Positions 32,424-41,491 of a DNA stretch of 64,000 bases are shown piece by piece (positions within the stretch are counted from its first letter, which is position 1; each line of letters opens with the position of its first letter). Where the stretch lies: the NCBI GenBank assembly GCA_944386545.1, contig CALXBK010000005.1:1-64000 (forward strand), written 5' to 3'. A model generated the notes under the pieces. That model saw only the letters and a list, made by a program, of their open reading frames with translations, made no database searches and was not told the origin of the DNA. The stretch comes from an uncultured Ruminiclostridium sp. (GTDB lineage Bacteria > Bacillota > Clostridia > Oscillospirales > Ruminococcaceae). The position numbers and the translations under genes were made by a program.

Positions 32424-33728
32424 ATGAATTTAAAGGGATTTTTAAAAGAGCTGAAAACAGCAGATACATATAAATATCTCGGAAAAATCGAAAAAATTGT
32501 CGGAATGACCATTGAGGCAAGCGGTCCTGTGTGCAACATAGGCGACGTGTGCCGCATATACTCAAAGGCGATGGACAGCTCGATTTTTGCCGAGGTGGTC
32601 GGATTTAACGACCGCAGGGTATTGCTCATGCCGTACACCGACATGGAGGGAATAGGTCCGGGCAGTATCGTCGAAAGCACAGGCGACAAGCTGATGGTGC
32701 GTGTGGGCGAAGCGCTCAAGGGCAGAATAATCGATGCTGTGGGCAATCCGCTTGACGGAGGAGCGCCTGTCGAATACACCGAGGCAGTGCCTATATCGGG
32801 AACGCCCGTAAATCCCCTCACCCGCCCCAAAATCAGCGAGCCTATTGAGCTTGGCGTAAAGGCGATTGACGGTATACTGACAATCGGCAAGGGACAGAGA
32901 ATGGGAATATTCGCAGGCTCGGGCGTCGGAAAATCCACCCTTATGGGTATGATAGCAAGAAAGGTAAAGGCGGACATAAACGTAATCGCTCTTGTGGGCG
33001 AGAGAGGCAGAGAGGTCCGCGAGTTTATAGAGAACGATTTGGGCGACGAGGGCATGGCAAGGTCGGTTGTGGTAGTAGCTACCTCGGATCAGCCTGCAAT
33101 GATGAGAAACAAATGCCCCATGACGGCGACTGCGATAGCGGAGTATTTTTGCTCGCAGGGAATGGACGTACTGCTGATGATGGATAATCTCACCCGTTAT
33201 GCAATGGCGCAGAGAGAAATCGGTCTGTCGATAGGAGAGCCGCCCGTTGCCAGAGGCTACACCCCGTCAATCTATTCCGCAATGCCGAAGCTGCTTGAAA
33301 GGGCGGGCTGCTTTGAAAGGGGCAGTATCACGGGAATTTACGCAGTGCTGGTCGAGGGCGACGACACCAACGAGCCTATCTCGGATACGGTAAGAGGTAT
33401 CATAGACGGACATATCGTGCTTAGCCGTAAAATTGCGGCGCAGAACCACTACCCCGCTATTGACATTCTCCCCAGCGTATCACGTCTGATGACGATAATA
33501 TGCGATGAAAAGCAGGTAAATGCGGCAGGAAAGCTCAGAAACCTGCTGTCGCTGTACAACAACAACTACGATTTGATTTCGATAGGCGCATATAAAAAGG
33601 GTACAAACCCTGCGCTTGACGAGGCAATCAAGAAAATAGACAAGATAAACGCATTTCTCATGCAGGGAATGTACGAGGCGTTTTCCATGGAGGAAACGGT
33701 AAAACTGCTTGAACAAGCGGTTTCGTAA
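32424..33728 (+). CDS. fliI: Flagellum-specific ATPase FliI
   Basis: FliI energises flagellar protein export and is related to the F1 beta subunit. The 434-aa protein has the P-loop GSGVGKSTLMG, the Walker B segment LLMMDNLTRYAMAQREIGL and the export-ATPase block GEPPVARGYTPSIYS. GAAAGGAT precedes the ATG. It sits 48 bases after fliH and 6 bases before fliJ, so the three are likely translated as a unit. Confidence 0.97.
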   Translation: MNLKGFLKELKTADTYKYLGKIEKIVGMTIEASGPVCNIGDVCRIYSKAMDSSIFAEVVGFNDRRVLLMPYTDMEGIGPGSIVESTGDKLMVRVGEALKGRIIDAVGNPLDGGAPVEYTEAVPISGTPVNPLTRPKISEPIELGVKAIDGILTIGKGQRMGIFAGSGVGKSTLMGMIARKVKADINVIALVGERGREVREFIENDLGDEGMARSVVVVATSDQPAMMRNKCPMTATAIAEYFCSQGMDVLLMMDNLTRYAMAQREIGLSIGEPPVARGYTPSIYSAMPKLLERAGCFERGSITGIYAVLVEGDDTNEPISDTVRGIIDGHIVLSRKIAAQNHYPAIDILPSVSRLMTIICDEKQVNAAGKLRNLLSLYNNNYDLISIGAYKKGTNPALDEAIKKIDKINAFLMQGMYEAFSMEETVKLLEQAVS

Positions 33729-33734
33729 GTGTGA

Positions 33735-34184
33735 ATGAAAAAATTTGAATTTACCTTGGAGTCGCTGAAAAAGTACAATCAGCAGACGCTTGACAGCGAA
33801 AAAACCGTACTCGGCAGACTGAGGGCGGAGCTGAGAGCCTTAGAGCAGAGCCTTGAAGCGAAAAACGCTGAGCTTGACGAGGCGATACAGCAAACCGACG
33901 TCAAAATGAGAAAGGGCGTCAGCGTCACAGAGCTTACCGTGCATAAGAGGTACATCTCCGCATTACAGCAGGAGATACGCCTGATACAGCACAACATAGC
34001 GAAAAAGCACCAAGAGATACAGGCTCAGCTTGAAAGGGTAATCGAGGCTACCAAAGAGGTGTCGAAGCTCGAAAAGTTAGAGGAAAAACAGCTTGAGGAG
34101 TACCGCTACAACGAGCGCAAGGAGGAAGAACGCTTTATAGAGGAGTTCGTTTCCAACACGTCGGCTCAAAGCGGCGGTGAATAA
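33735..34184 (+). CDS. fliJ: Flagellar export protein FliJ
   Basis: FliJ is a small coiled-coil chaperone-escort factor and export regulator that binds FliI and FlhA. The 149-aa protein starts MKKFEFTLESLKKY, the usual FliJ opening, and is almost entirely Glu/Lys/Gln-rich coiled coil. It begins 6 bases after fliI. It is followed by a 115-bp tandem repeat array and a new promoter, so it may be the last gene of the first flagellar transcript. Confidence 0.92.
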   Translation: MKKFEFTLESLKKYNQQTLDSEKTVLGRLRAELRALEQSLEAKNAELDEAIQQTDVKMRKGVSVTELTVHKRYISALQQEIRLIQHNIAKKHQEIQAQLERVIEATKEVSKLEKLEEKQLEEYRYNERKEEERFIEEFVSNTSAQSGGE

Positions 34185-34298
34185 TCTACAGCAGATATAT
34201 GCATAGAGCACCGTCATAAAGGGTGTGCAACCGATATTCGGCAAATTGTTACAATTTATCTTGCGGACGCTGTCTGCCACGGAGATATTGCAAACTGT

Positions 34299-34674
34299 TA
34301 TGTACTTGTGAACAGTCTGCGCCGACACGTTGCAGTGTTAAGATTGTCTTAACGGTATCGTTTATCAGCGAAGCCGACGAGGGCACAAGACAGCAAAAAA
34401 TAAGCAGTATGTGTATGTGCCCGAGAACAGTCCGCGCCGACACGTTGCAGTGTTAAAATTGTCCTAACGGTATCGTTTATCGGCGAAGCCGACGAGGGCA
34501 CAAGACAGCAAAAAATAAGCAGTATGTGTATGTGCCCGAGAACAGTCCGCGCCGACACGTTGCAGTGTTAAAATTGTCCTAACGGTATCGTTTATCGGCG
34601 AAGCCGACGAGGGCACAAGACAGCAAAAAATAAGCAGTATGTGTATGTGCCCGAGAACAGTCCGCGCCGACACG
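34299..34674. repeat. 115-bp tandem repeat array between fliJ and fliK
   Basis: Three full units start at 34321, 34436 and 34551, with a 9-base start of a fourth at 34666 and a degenerate lead-in at 34299-34320. Units 2 and 3 are identical; unit 1 differs at three positions. Each unit contains CGGCGAAGCCG, and a GGGCACA...TGTGCCC stem around an A-rich loop, followed by CGAGAACAGTCCGCGCCGACACG. Unit 1 also has the palindrome TTAAGATTGTCTTAA. No start-to-stop reading frame is conserved because 115 is not divisible by three. Single diverged copies lie at 54891-54966 (inverted) and 55766-55819. Confidence 0.95.
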
Positions 34675-34680
34675 GCGCAG

Positions 34681-34709
34681 TTGACAAATTGATGAAAATG
34701 TGTTAGAAT
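34681..34709 (+). promoter_or_regulatory. Near-consensus promoter upstream of fliK
   Basis: TTGACA (34681-34686), 17-base spacer, TAGAAT (34704-34709), directly after the repeat array and about 110 bases upstream of fliK. Confidence 0.85.
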
Positions 34710-34822
34710 AAAGACGGTTAAAATGTGTATTTTTCATAAAAATTATAAAATAATAAGAGCGCAAAAAGTTAAAGATAACAACTGAATTTAGATATAGTTT
34801 CCATCGGAAGGAGGTGATAACA

Positions 34823-36352
34823 GTGAATGTAGCTACGGTATCCGTTCCGGCTTCCGGCACACCCTTTTCGTCCTGTAAAAGAGAGGCGGCGGGCGATTTC
34901 GGCGGATTGCTTGACAGTCTGAAGCGAAGCCAAAGCAACGCTTCAACAGGCAATTCGGTGAAAACCGCAGACAAACAGCCAAAGCAAGGCGGGAACATGC
35001 AGAAACCGACGGATAGCACGGAGCAGAAAAATCAGACGGAGTACATTTCAAAGGATGCAGAACAGTCAACCGACAACGCACAGAACGAAAATTCGGCAGT
35101 GCGCAGGGACAGCGTAAGCGCAGACGTGGAAAAGGTTCTTCAAAGCGAGCCGTTCAGCCTTCGCGAAGCGGCTAAGCTCCTTGAAAACGAGGAGCTGCTT
35201 TCCGAAGAAGAGCTGCTTGAACTAAGCCGCAGATATTACGGCGTGCTGTTCTCCGGTGACATTCAGGCGATATTGCAACAGCCTGCCTGTCAGATGAACC
35301 GGGGCGAGCTTGCACCTGCCGACGAGGTTGGCGCGGTTGACGTAATGGGCACGGTTGCAAAAGGCACGGCAGTTACGGCGCAGACGGCTGTAAATCCGAT
35401 TAAGACGGAAATTACCGCAGATGCAGCGTTACAGCAAACGTCGGTAATGCCGCAGGAAACACCGCAGAGTGCGCAACCCCCACAGACTGCTCAGCCCGTT
35501 CAGACGGAGGCTTTAGCAGATAATATCGGCGCGGACGCAATTATTCCGCAGGATATTTCGGATAAGCAGGCTTTTACGCAGGGGCTGACAAATCAGAGCA
35601 AAGCGGTGCAAGGCCCCGAAAGCACAAATAAGGCTATGACGCCGACAGCGGCGGAAAGCAGGGCTGAAAGCGGCACAATGAGGCAGATGACGGACTTTAC
35701 CGCAACGGTAAGGCTTGAAAACGTCAGAACGTCGTCGGCGCAGAATTACGAGCCGGTCATAACCGAGCAGGCGGCAATAAAGCCCCTTATCGGCAGACAG
35801 GTTGAGGTCAAGAGCGACGAGGTAAGACAGCTTGTTCAGAGCACGGCTTCAGACAGCGACCTTAACTCACAGCAGAAGATTGTAACCGCCGAAAATATGC
35901 AGGGACTTGAAAATCCCGCATTATCGGACGGCATGAGCAGCTCCGGGGGCGCTGAAAAGCCACTCGCGAGGCTGAGCGTCACCGAGGTGTACGAGCTGAT
36001 TGAGAAAAGCTCCGTAAAACCGGGTACAAGCGAGATGTCCTTTGAGCTTACACCCGAAACACTCGGTAAGATTACCGTAAAGCTGATAAACGAAAGCGGA
36101 AGGCTGACGGTAAAAATTATCACCGAGAACGAAACCGCAAGACAGCTTCTTGCGGCGAAATCCGAACAACTTGCACAGGCTCTTAAAAACGACGGCGTAG
36201 AGCTTGCACAGTACAAGGTCGAAACCGAGCAAAGAGAGCTGTTCAATCAGAGCTTTGACGGAAGCAGCAAAAACCCCTACAGGCAGACAAGAAGCGGCGG
36301 CGAGAAAACCGATGAGTTTGAACGGCTGCTGGGAGAAGCAAGGGACGAATAA
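34823..36352 (+). CDS. fliK: Flagellar hook-length control protein FliK
   Basis: FliK measures hook length and switches export specificity through FlhB. The 509-aa protein starts with GTG at 34823, preceded by a perfect AAGGAGGTGA. Its first 380 residues are Gln/Thr/Ala/Glu-rich and low in complexity, including a Q/P-rich stretch near 210-230. The C-terminal Flg_hook domain (about 390-470) has FELTPETLGKITVKL and LTVKIITENETARQLL. The position between fliJ and flgD is standard. The first ATG/GTG triplets upstream overlap the ribosome site. Confidence 0.92.
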   Translation: MNVATVSVPASGTPFSSCKREAAGDFGGLLDSLKRSQSNASTGNSVKTADKQPKQGGNMQKPTDSTEQKNQTEYISKDAEQSTDNAQNENSAVRRDSVSADVEKVLQSEPFSLREAAKLLENEELLSEEELLELSRRYYGVLFSGDIQAILQQPACQMNRGELAPADEVGAVDVMGTVAKGTAVTAQTAVNPIKTEITADAALQQTSVMPQETPQSAQPPQTAQPVQTEALADNIGADAIIPQDISDKQAFTQGLTNQSKAVQGPESTNKAMTPTAAESRAESGTMRQMTDFTATVRLENVRTSSAQNYEPVITEQAAIKPLIGRQVEVKSDEVRQLVQSTASDSDLNSQQKIVTAENMQGLENPALSDGMSSSGGAEKPLARLSVTEVYELIEKSSVKPGTSEMSFELTPETLGKITVKLINESGRLTVKIITENETARQLLAAKSEQLAQALKNDGVELAQYKVETEQRELFNQSFDGSSKNPYRQTRSGGEKTDEFERLLGEARDE

Positions 36353-36383
36353 TTCACGGCGAATAATCGGGAAAGGAGGAAAC

Positions 36384-37070
36384 ATGGCAGAATTATCGGG
36401 ACTCCAGAGCGTACAGGCAAACCACGAAAAATATGCGCACCTTTTTGAAAGCTCCGAAACAAACGATACAGTAAGCACCGACACCTTTTTCAGTCTGCTT
36501 ATGGCGGAGATGAGCAACCAGGATCCCTTAGAGCCTATGTCGAATACAGAGTTCGTATCGCAGATGGCGCAGTTTACGGCGCTCCAGGCACAGAAGGAAA
36601 ACCTTACATACAGCATGTCAAACTATGCGGCGGGACTTGTCGGCAAAACTCTGACGGTAAACGCTCAGAACGAAGACGGCACTCTTGTATCGGGCTTATG
36701 CACGGGCATGAGCATAAACGGCAGCGATGTAAAGGTTACGGTAAACGGCGCGCAGTATGAAATTTCGGCAATCAAGGCGGTCGGCGAAGCCGAAAAGACC
36801 GAAACCCCCGACTTATCAAGCGCAGTACAGCTTATAGGCAAGTATGTGACGGTAAATGTTTTAGGCGACGACGGCGAGTATTATTACACGGCGGGCAACG
36901 TTGAAGCGGCGGAGATAAAGAACGGCGAGCCTATGATAGTGATAGACGGCTATCTTTACAGGCTGAGCGAGGTTATATCCGTGGGCAGCGAGCCTCCACA
37001 GAGCGAAGAAACCACCGACAGCAGTACGCCGGACGAGATAACCGAGCTTATGGAAATGCTCGGCAGATAA
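36384..37070 (+). CDS. flgD: Flagellar hook assembly protein FlgD
   Basis: FlgD is the scaffold cap needed to polymerise the hook. The 228-aa protein has the conserved block FFSLLMAEMSNQDPLEPM and TEFVSQMAQFTALQ (about 38-75), then a beta-rich C-terminal region with KTLTVNAQNEDG. The ATG at 36384 is preceded by GGAGGAAAC. A longer reading frame in the same phase runs back into fliK but lacks a ribosome site. It is 31 bases after fliK. Confidence 0.95.
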   Translation: MAELSGLQSVQANHEKYAHLFESSETNDTVSTDTFFSLLMAEMSNQDPLEPMSNTEFVSQMAQFTALQAQKENLTYSMSNYAAGLVGKTLTVNAQNEDGTLVSGLCTGMSINGSDVKVTVNGAQYEISAIKAVGEAEKTETPDLSSAVQLIGKYVTVNVLGDDGEYYYTAGNVEAAEIKNGEPMIVIDGYLYRLSEVISVGSEPPQSEETTDSSTPDEITELMEMLGR

Positions 37071-37086
37071 GGAAAGCGGTAGAATT

Positions 37087-37491
37087 ATGTTGATTAATGA
37101 ATTAAGGCTCAGAAATCTTCAGATTTCAACTGCCAACAGCGTAAACACCGCAAAAGCAGGGAATGCCGAAAATTCCGCACAGGAGCATGGCAGCTTTGCA
37201 CAGGCTTTGCAAAAGGAGCTTGACGCAAGAAGCGCGGCTGTGGGATTTTCAAAACACGCAATGAAGCGTATTGAAAGCAGAAGCATTGAAATACTCGACT
37301 CGGATATGCTTGAAAGACTGTCAAGCGGAGTTGAGCTTGCCGCAAGCAAGGGCAGTAACGAAGCGCTTGTGCTTGTGGACGAGGCGGCTTTTGTGGTAAG
37401 CGTGAAAAACCGTACGGTAATCACGACAATGTCTAAGAACGACTTAAAAGGAAACATATTTACAAATATCGACTCAACCGTAATTATGTAA
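37087..37491 (+). CDS. Flagellar operon protein, TIGR02530 family
   Basis: This 134-aa protein matches the conserved but poorly understood flagellar operon protein family found between flgD and flgE in Firmicutes. Diagnostic segments are FSKHAMKRIESRSIEI, LERLSSGVELAASKGS and the C-terminal FVVSVKNRTVITTM with an FTNIDSTVIM end. The N-terminal 45 residues look disordered. A role in hook or rod assembly is inferred from position only. GGAAAGC lies upstream. Confidence 0.88.
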   Translation: MLINELRLRNLQISTANSVNTAKAGNAENSAQEHGSFAQALQKELDARSAAVGFSKHAMKRIESRSIEILDSDMLERLSSGVELAASKGSNEALVLVDEAAFVVSVKNRTVITTMSKNDLKGNIFTNIDSTVIM

Positions 37492-37570
37492 TACCGGACC
37501 GAAAGGAAGTATTTCCGCCCCGAACGACTGACGGGCAGACGGTTGACCGATTCACAGAAAGGACTTTAAC

Positions 37571-39139
37571 ATGGTTAGATCATTAATTTCGGGTGTATCG
37601 GGACTTAAAACACACCAGCAGAAGATGGACGTTATCGGTAACAACATCGCTAACGTAAACACCGTTGGCTTCAAGACCAGCGTAACCACCTTCCAGGAGG
37701 TTTACTATCAGACCAAGAAGAACGGCTCTGCGGGTAACAATATGCAGGGCGGCGTAAACCCCTCACAGGTAGGCTACGGTACTAAGCTCGGCGCAATAGG
37801 CCAGGTAATGGGACAGTCGGGCTTCACCTACTCCGACACGGTTTATGACTGTGCGCTGTCGGGCGAGGGCTTCTTCCAGGTAATGGACCAGGCGGGCAAC
37901 ATTTTCTATTCAAGAGCAGGCGTGTTCAACGTTGATAACGCGGGCAATCTTGTTGATTCAAACGGCAACATGGTGCTGGGCGTAAGCGGCGACGCTACGG
38001 GCGTTGAGCCTTCTTCAAACAGAATTACCTTCGCTATCCCCGAGGTGCTTGACAATCAGGCAAGCTACAGCAAGGTTATAAACTATCTCGGCGGCGAATA
38101 TCCGCTTACAATATCTGCTGACACCGCAACACCGGACGGAAACATTTCGATAGGCTTTATCACAGGCGAGAGCGATTTCGCATACATGAGCGGAACAAAG
38201 CTCGTTGTACAGCTTGACGAGGCTAACGAATACACAAGCATAAACGATCTTGAGGACGCAGTGCTGAGAGCCTGCCAAAACGGCGGCGTTGAGCTTGAGG
38301 GCGTTATACCCCTGAATATTGAGCTTGACACCGTTCCGCCTGCCGCCGACATTCCCGCAACAACGGCTACCAACACAATGACTCTGACAGACGGTACAAA
38401 CACCGCAAGCCTCACCTTCACGACGGTAAACCCCGGTGAATATGCCAACAGCTACACCGTAAACCTCAGATACTCCGAAAACGCAATCGAAACCACCGCA
38501 AAGTGGACGGATAACGGTCTTACGATAAGCGTTCATCCCAACGCAACCGTTGCCGACATTCAGGCGGCAATGGACCTTGCGGCAGGCGCAAACGACAAGT
38601 ACCAGATGACCGTAACCAGCGCAGACTGGGATACAAACGGCGCACCCAACATTGCAACCCTGCTTGAAACGGACGGCAAGGTAGGTCTTGCGGGCGGCTC
38701 TAACAACTTCTTCTCAGACATGGTTGAGCTGCTGGGCAACATCAAGCTCACCGACGGACGAGTACAGGCAGAGCAGACGGTAAACGACCTTGACAGCGTT
38801 TACATCAATGAGGACGGTACGGTTTACGGCGTTCATGCGGTACACGGCATCATTATGCTGGGCAGAATTGACATCGTAACCTTTGACAACCCCAACGGTC
38901 TTGAGCAGATAGGAAGCTCCTACTGGAGAGAAACCCTGGCGTCCGGCGAGCCCCAGATAAACATCGCAGGCGAGAACGGCTCCGCATCGGTAGTATCCGG
39001 TGCGCTTGAAATGTCAAACGTTGACCTCTCTCAGGAATTTTCCGATATGATTATCACACAGAGAGGCTTCCAGGCTAACTCAAGAATTATCACTACCTCC
39101 GATACAATGCTTGAGGAGATAGTAAATCTCAAGAGATAA
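37571..39139 (+). CDS. flgE: Flagellar hook protein FlgE
   Basis: Main structural protein of the hook. The 522-aa protein has the rod/hook N-terminus MVRSLISGVSGLKTHQQKM with NNIANVNTVGFKTS. A middle region of beta domains, apparently with insertions between about 180 and 360, follows. The C-terminus NVDLSQEFSDMIITQRGFQ and TTSDTMLEEIVNLKR is canonical. AAAGGAC precedes the ATG. Codon use is unusually uniform (AAC, GGC, GTA), as expected for a highly expressed gene. Confidence 0.96.
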   Translation: MVRSLISGVSGLKTHQQKMDVIGNNIANVNTVGFKTSVTTFQEVYYQTKKNGSAGNNMQGGVNPSQVGYGTKLGAIGQVMGQSGFTYSDTVYDCALSGEGFFQVMDQAGNIFYSRAGVFNVDNAGNLVDSNGNMVLGVSGDATGVEPSSNRITFAIPEVLDNQASYSKVINYLGGEYPLTISADTATPDGNISIGFITGESDFAYMSGTKLVVQLDEANEYTSINDLEDAVLRACQNGGVELEGVIPLNIELDTVPPAADIPATTATNTMTLTDGTNTASLTFTTVNPGEYANSYTVNLRYSENAIETTAKWTDNGLTISVHPNATVADIQAAMDLAAGANDKYQMTVTSADWDTNGAPNIATLLETDGKVGLAGGSNNFFSDMVELLGNIKLTDGRVQAEQTVNDLDSVYINEDGTVYGVHAVHGIIMLGRIDIVTFDNPNGLEQIGSSYWRETLASGEPQINIAGENGSASVVSGALEMSNVDLSQEFSDMIITQRGFQANSRIITTSDTMLEEIVNLKR

Positions 39140-39170
39140 TTTCTTTTTATAAATTTTCCTTTTGCGGTTT

Positions 39171-39198
39171 CGGCGGCGAGGAAACGGCTTCGCCGCCG
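39171..39198 (+). other. GC-rich hairpin after flgE
   Basis: CGGCGGCGA (39171-39179) pairs with TCGCCGCCG (39190-39198), with no T-run after it. This may be a stabilising or processing hairpin that separates abundant flgE mRNA from downstream genes. Confidence 0.55.
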
Positions 39199-39233
39199 CA
39201 AACTGTAAAAAAACGGCTGTAAGGATGGGAAAT

Positions 39234-39434
39234 ATGATTTATTTAAACAAACTTAACGGTGAAAAATTTATGATAAACCCCGAGCTTATCGAGATTGTGA
39301 CGGAAACCCCCGATACGGTGATTACCACAAGCACGGGACATTCATATATTGTTGAGCAGTCCATGGAAGAGATAATTGCGCTCATAAAGGAATATAAGCA
39401 GTCATTGCGCCGTTTAAGAACGGACAGAGGCTGA
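39234..39434 (+). CDS. flbD: Flagellar FlbD-family protein
   Basis: Small (66-aa) protein of the FlbD family (PF06289), a conserved flagellar gene just after flgE in Firmicutes and spirochaetes. It has MIYLNKLNGEKFMINPELIE, ETPDTVITTSTGHSYIVEQS and a C-terminal helix. Not to be confused with the Caulobacter regulator FlbD. AAGGATGGG is about 6 bases before the ATG at 39234. It precedes motA. Confidence 0.9.
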   Translation: MIYLNKLNGEKFMINPELIEIVTETPDTVITTSTGHSYIVEQSMEEIIALIKEYKQSLRRLRTDRG

Positions 39435-39516
39435 TATAAACTCGGATATAACAGCCTTGTGCTGTGTTATACAACAATGTTGCGGGAAATATCCTGCCAA
39501 ACAGGAGGAAATCGTT

Positions 39517-40287
39517 TTGAATATTACAATAATTATAGGATGGATTGTTGCATTCGGATTAGTAGTTTACGGTATATACAGCGGCGGTAATATTGAGTGG
39601 TTTATAGATATGCCGTCCGTCATGATCACATTCGGCGGTACGATAGGCTGTCTTATTGCGTCCTTCCCGCCCTCATACCTTGCAAAGCTCCCTACATATT
39701 TTAAGCTTGCGCTGTTCCCGAAAAAGCACAATCCTTATGTGTATATCGAGCAGATTGTCGAGTTTGCAAAGATTGCAAGAGCAAAGGGACTAATCTCCCT
39801 TGAGGACAACGCCAACAAGTGCGAGGATCCTTTCCTTAAGGAAAGCCTTATGCTGATAGTTGACGCGAACGATCTGGACAAGGTGCGCTCAATGCTTGAC
39901 GATGCGATAGACTTTATGTGCGAGCGACACGACAAGGGCAGACTTTTCTTTGAAAAGGGCGTTTCAATCTTCCCTGCCTTTGGTATGTTGGGTACGCTAA
40001 TCGGTCTTGTAAATATGCTTCGGGGAATGGACAGCGATTCCAGCAACCTGTCGGCAGGTATGGCGACTGCACTTATCACTACCCTTTACGGCTCGCTCGG
40101 TTCAAACGTCCTGTTTGCGCCGCTTGCCTCTGCGCTTAAGAGCAGCCATGAGCAGGAGCTTTTATGTATGCAGATAATCGAGGAGGGCGTTTTGTCGATA
40201 GCGGCAGGCTCTAACCCCAGACTTATACAGGAAAAGCTCGAATTTATGCTTGCGCAGAGCGATGTAGCAAAGCACAGGAAAAAGTAA
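39517..40287 (+). CDS. motA: Flagellar motor stator protein MotA
   Basis: MotA forms the five-subunit ring of the ion-driven stator, contacting FliG. The 256-aa protein has four membrane helices. The first pair includes IIIGWIVAFGLVVYG and SVMITFGGTIGCLIASF; the second includes FPAFGMLGTLIGLVNML and TALITTLYGSLGSNVLFAPLA. The start is TTG at 39517, with AGGAGG about 8 bases upstream. MotA/MotB lie inside the main fla cluster rather than as a separate unit. Confidence 0.95.
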   Translation: MNITIIIGWIVAFGLVVYGIYSGGNIEWFIDMPSVMITFGGTIGCLIASFPPSYLAKLPTYFKLALFPKKHNPYVYIEQIVEFAKIARAKGLISLEDNANKCEDPFLKESLMLIVDANDLDKVRSMLDDAIDFMCERHDKGRLFFEKGVSIFPAFGMLGTLIGLVNMLRGMDSDSSNLSAGMATALITTLYGSLGSNVLFAPLASALKSSHEQELLCMQIIEEGVLSIAAGSNPRLIQEKLEFMLAQSDVAKHRKK

Positions 40288-40294
40288 TTTGCTA

Positions 40295-40323
40295 TTGAAA
40301 TAACACACAAAATGTGGTATAAT
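40295..40323 (+). promoter_or_regulatory. Near-consensus promoter between motA and motB
   Basis: TTGAAA (40295-40300), 17-base spacer, TATAAT (40318-40323). It is about 100 bases upstream of motB, so motB and later genes can be transcribed apart from motA. Confidence 0.75.
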
Positions 40324-40419
40324 TATATGACTGAATATGAGCGCCCGGCGGCGGTAAGCCTGAAAAACGGTATAATAACCGCTTTCGTGGGCAATCGGAT
40401 AAAATAAGGAGGTGTAACC

Positions 40420-41448
40420 GTGAGTAAAAAAAATCGCAAGAGTGAGGACGTAGTAGGTAACTGGCTTGATACCTATGCAGACATGGTTACGCTTCTGCTC
40501 TGCTTCTTCGTGCTTCTGTACTCCGCTTCGTCGGTAGACGAAACGAAGTGGCAGTACATTTACCAGTCCTTTACGTCAAGCGGCGAATACATAAATCCGT
40601 TTGTAATGGACGAACAGCCGCAGAATAATGCGGCGGACACCAACGGCAACGCTGAATCTCCTCCGAACACCCAGCACGGCGGCACGACCCCCGAAGAAAC
40701 CGAGGGACTGCCTGCGGATTTTAACGAATTGTACAGCTATCTGCACATGACTGCACAGGAAAACGAGCTTGCACAGTACATACACATTGAGCAGACACCC
40801 ACCCGAATATTTATCCGCTTTGACAATATGATAATGTTCGACGGAAACAGTGCGGTGCTGAAAGAAGAAGGCAAGCGTGTGCTTGATAAGTTCATGCCCG
40901 GCATAAAAGCGGTAAACTCCTACATCAAGTCCTGCACGGTATCGGGACATACCGCAAAGGCCGTATCCGAGGTGAATGACTGGGATTTATCCGCGGCAAG
41001 AGCCTCAAGCGTTGTAAAGTACATGGACTACAACCGCTGCGTCGACAGTGAAAAATTTACCGTTGAGGGCAAGGCGTGCTACTCGCCGATAACGGAAAAC
41101 GAAACCTCAGAGGGCAGAGCCAAGAACCGCAGAGTTGAAATAATGATTGTGCGCGACCAGCTCGACACCACCTCTCAGGCGGTAATTGACGATATACTCA
41201 AGTACGAATACCGTCTTGACGGTGCAAACACCGATCCTTACGAGGACGATAACGATGACGATGAGGTTGACAGCAGCGTTGTTGACAATATTATCGACAA
41301 TATGGAAAACAAATACGAAAACAGCGGCGACGGTGACGGCGACGAGGACAGCATGACAGGTCCTCAGTACGTTCCGCCCGTGACGGGAATACCGACGGAT
41401 ATACTCGGTCCCCTGCCGCAGGAAACACCCTCAGCCGAAAGTGAATAA
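40420..41448 (+). CDS. motB: Flagellar motor stator protein MotB
   Basis: MotB anchors the stator to peptidoglycan and carries the ion-binding aspartate. The 342-aa protein has one helix with the key Asp21 in TYADMVTLLLCFFVLLYSAS. A Ser/Asn/Gly-rich linker follows, then an OmpA-like peptidoglycan-binding domain (about 130-250, DWDLSAARASSVVKYM, EGRAKNRRVEIMIVR). The C-terminus (about 255-342) is an unusually long acidic tail rich in Asp and Glu. The CFFVLL pattern is closer to sodium-type PomB than to H+-type MotB, but that is only a hint. Start GTG at 40420 has GGAGGTG. Confidence 0.93.
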   Translation: MSKKNRKSEDVVGNWLDTYADMVTLLLCFFVLLYSASSVDETKWQYIYQSFTSSGEYINPFVMDEQPQNNAADTNGNAESPPNTQHGGTTPEETEGLPADFNELYSYLHMTAQENELAQYIHIEQTPTRIFIRFDNMIMFDGNSAVLKEEGKRVLDKFMPGIKAVNSYIKSCTVSGHTAKAVSEVNDWDLSAARASSVVKYMDYNRCVDSEKFTVEGKACYSPITENETSEGRAKNRRVEIMIVRDQLDTTSQAVIDDILKYEYRLDGANTDPYEDDNDDDEVDSSVVDNIIDNMENKYENSGDGDGDEDSMTGPQYVPPVTGIPTDILGPLPQETPSAESE

Positions 41449-41491
41449 TACGGCGGGTGCATAAAGAGTAAAAAGAGGGGGGGCAGGCTTT

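Noticed and set aside
32066-33055. 329-codon minus-strand frame opposite fliH/fliI
   Set aside because: Antisense shadow of fliI; Ser/Pro/Ile-rich composition and no ribosome site.
34249-34673. Repeated minus-strand reading frames starting MSARTVLGHIH in the 115-bp array
   Set aside because: They arise because the DNA repeats; the 115-bp period is not a multiple of three, there is no ribosome site, and the protein does not resemble any family I know.
34299-34674. CRISPR array
   Set aside because: Units are 115 bp and contiguous with no unique spacers, and no cas genes are present.
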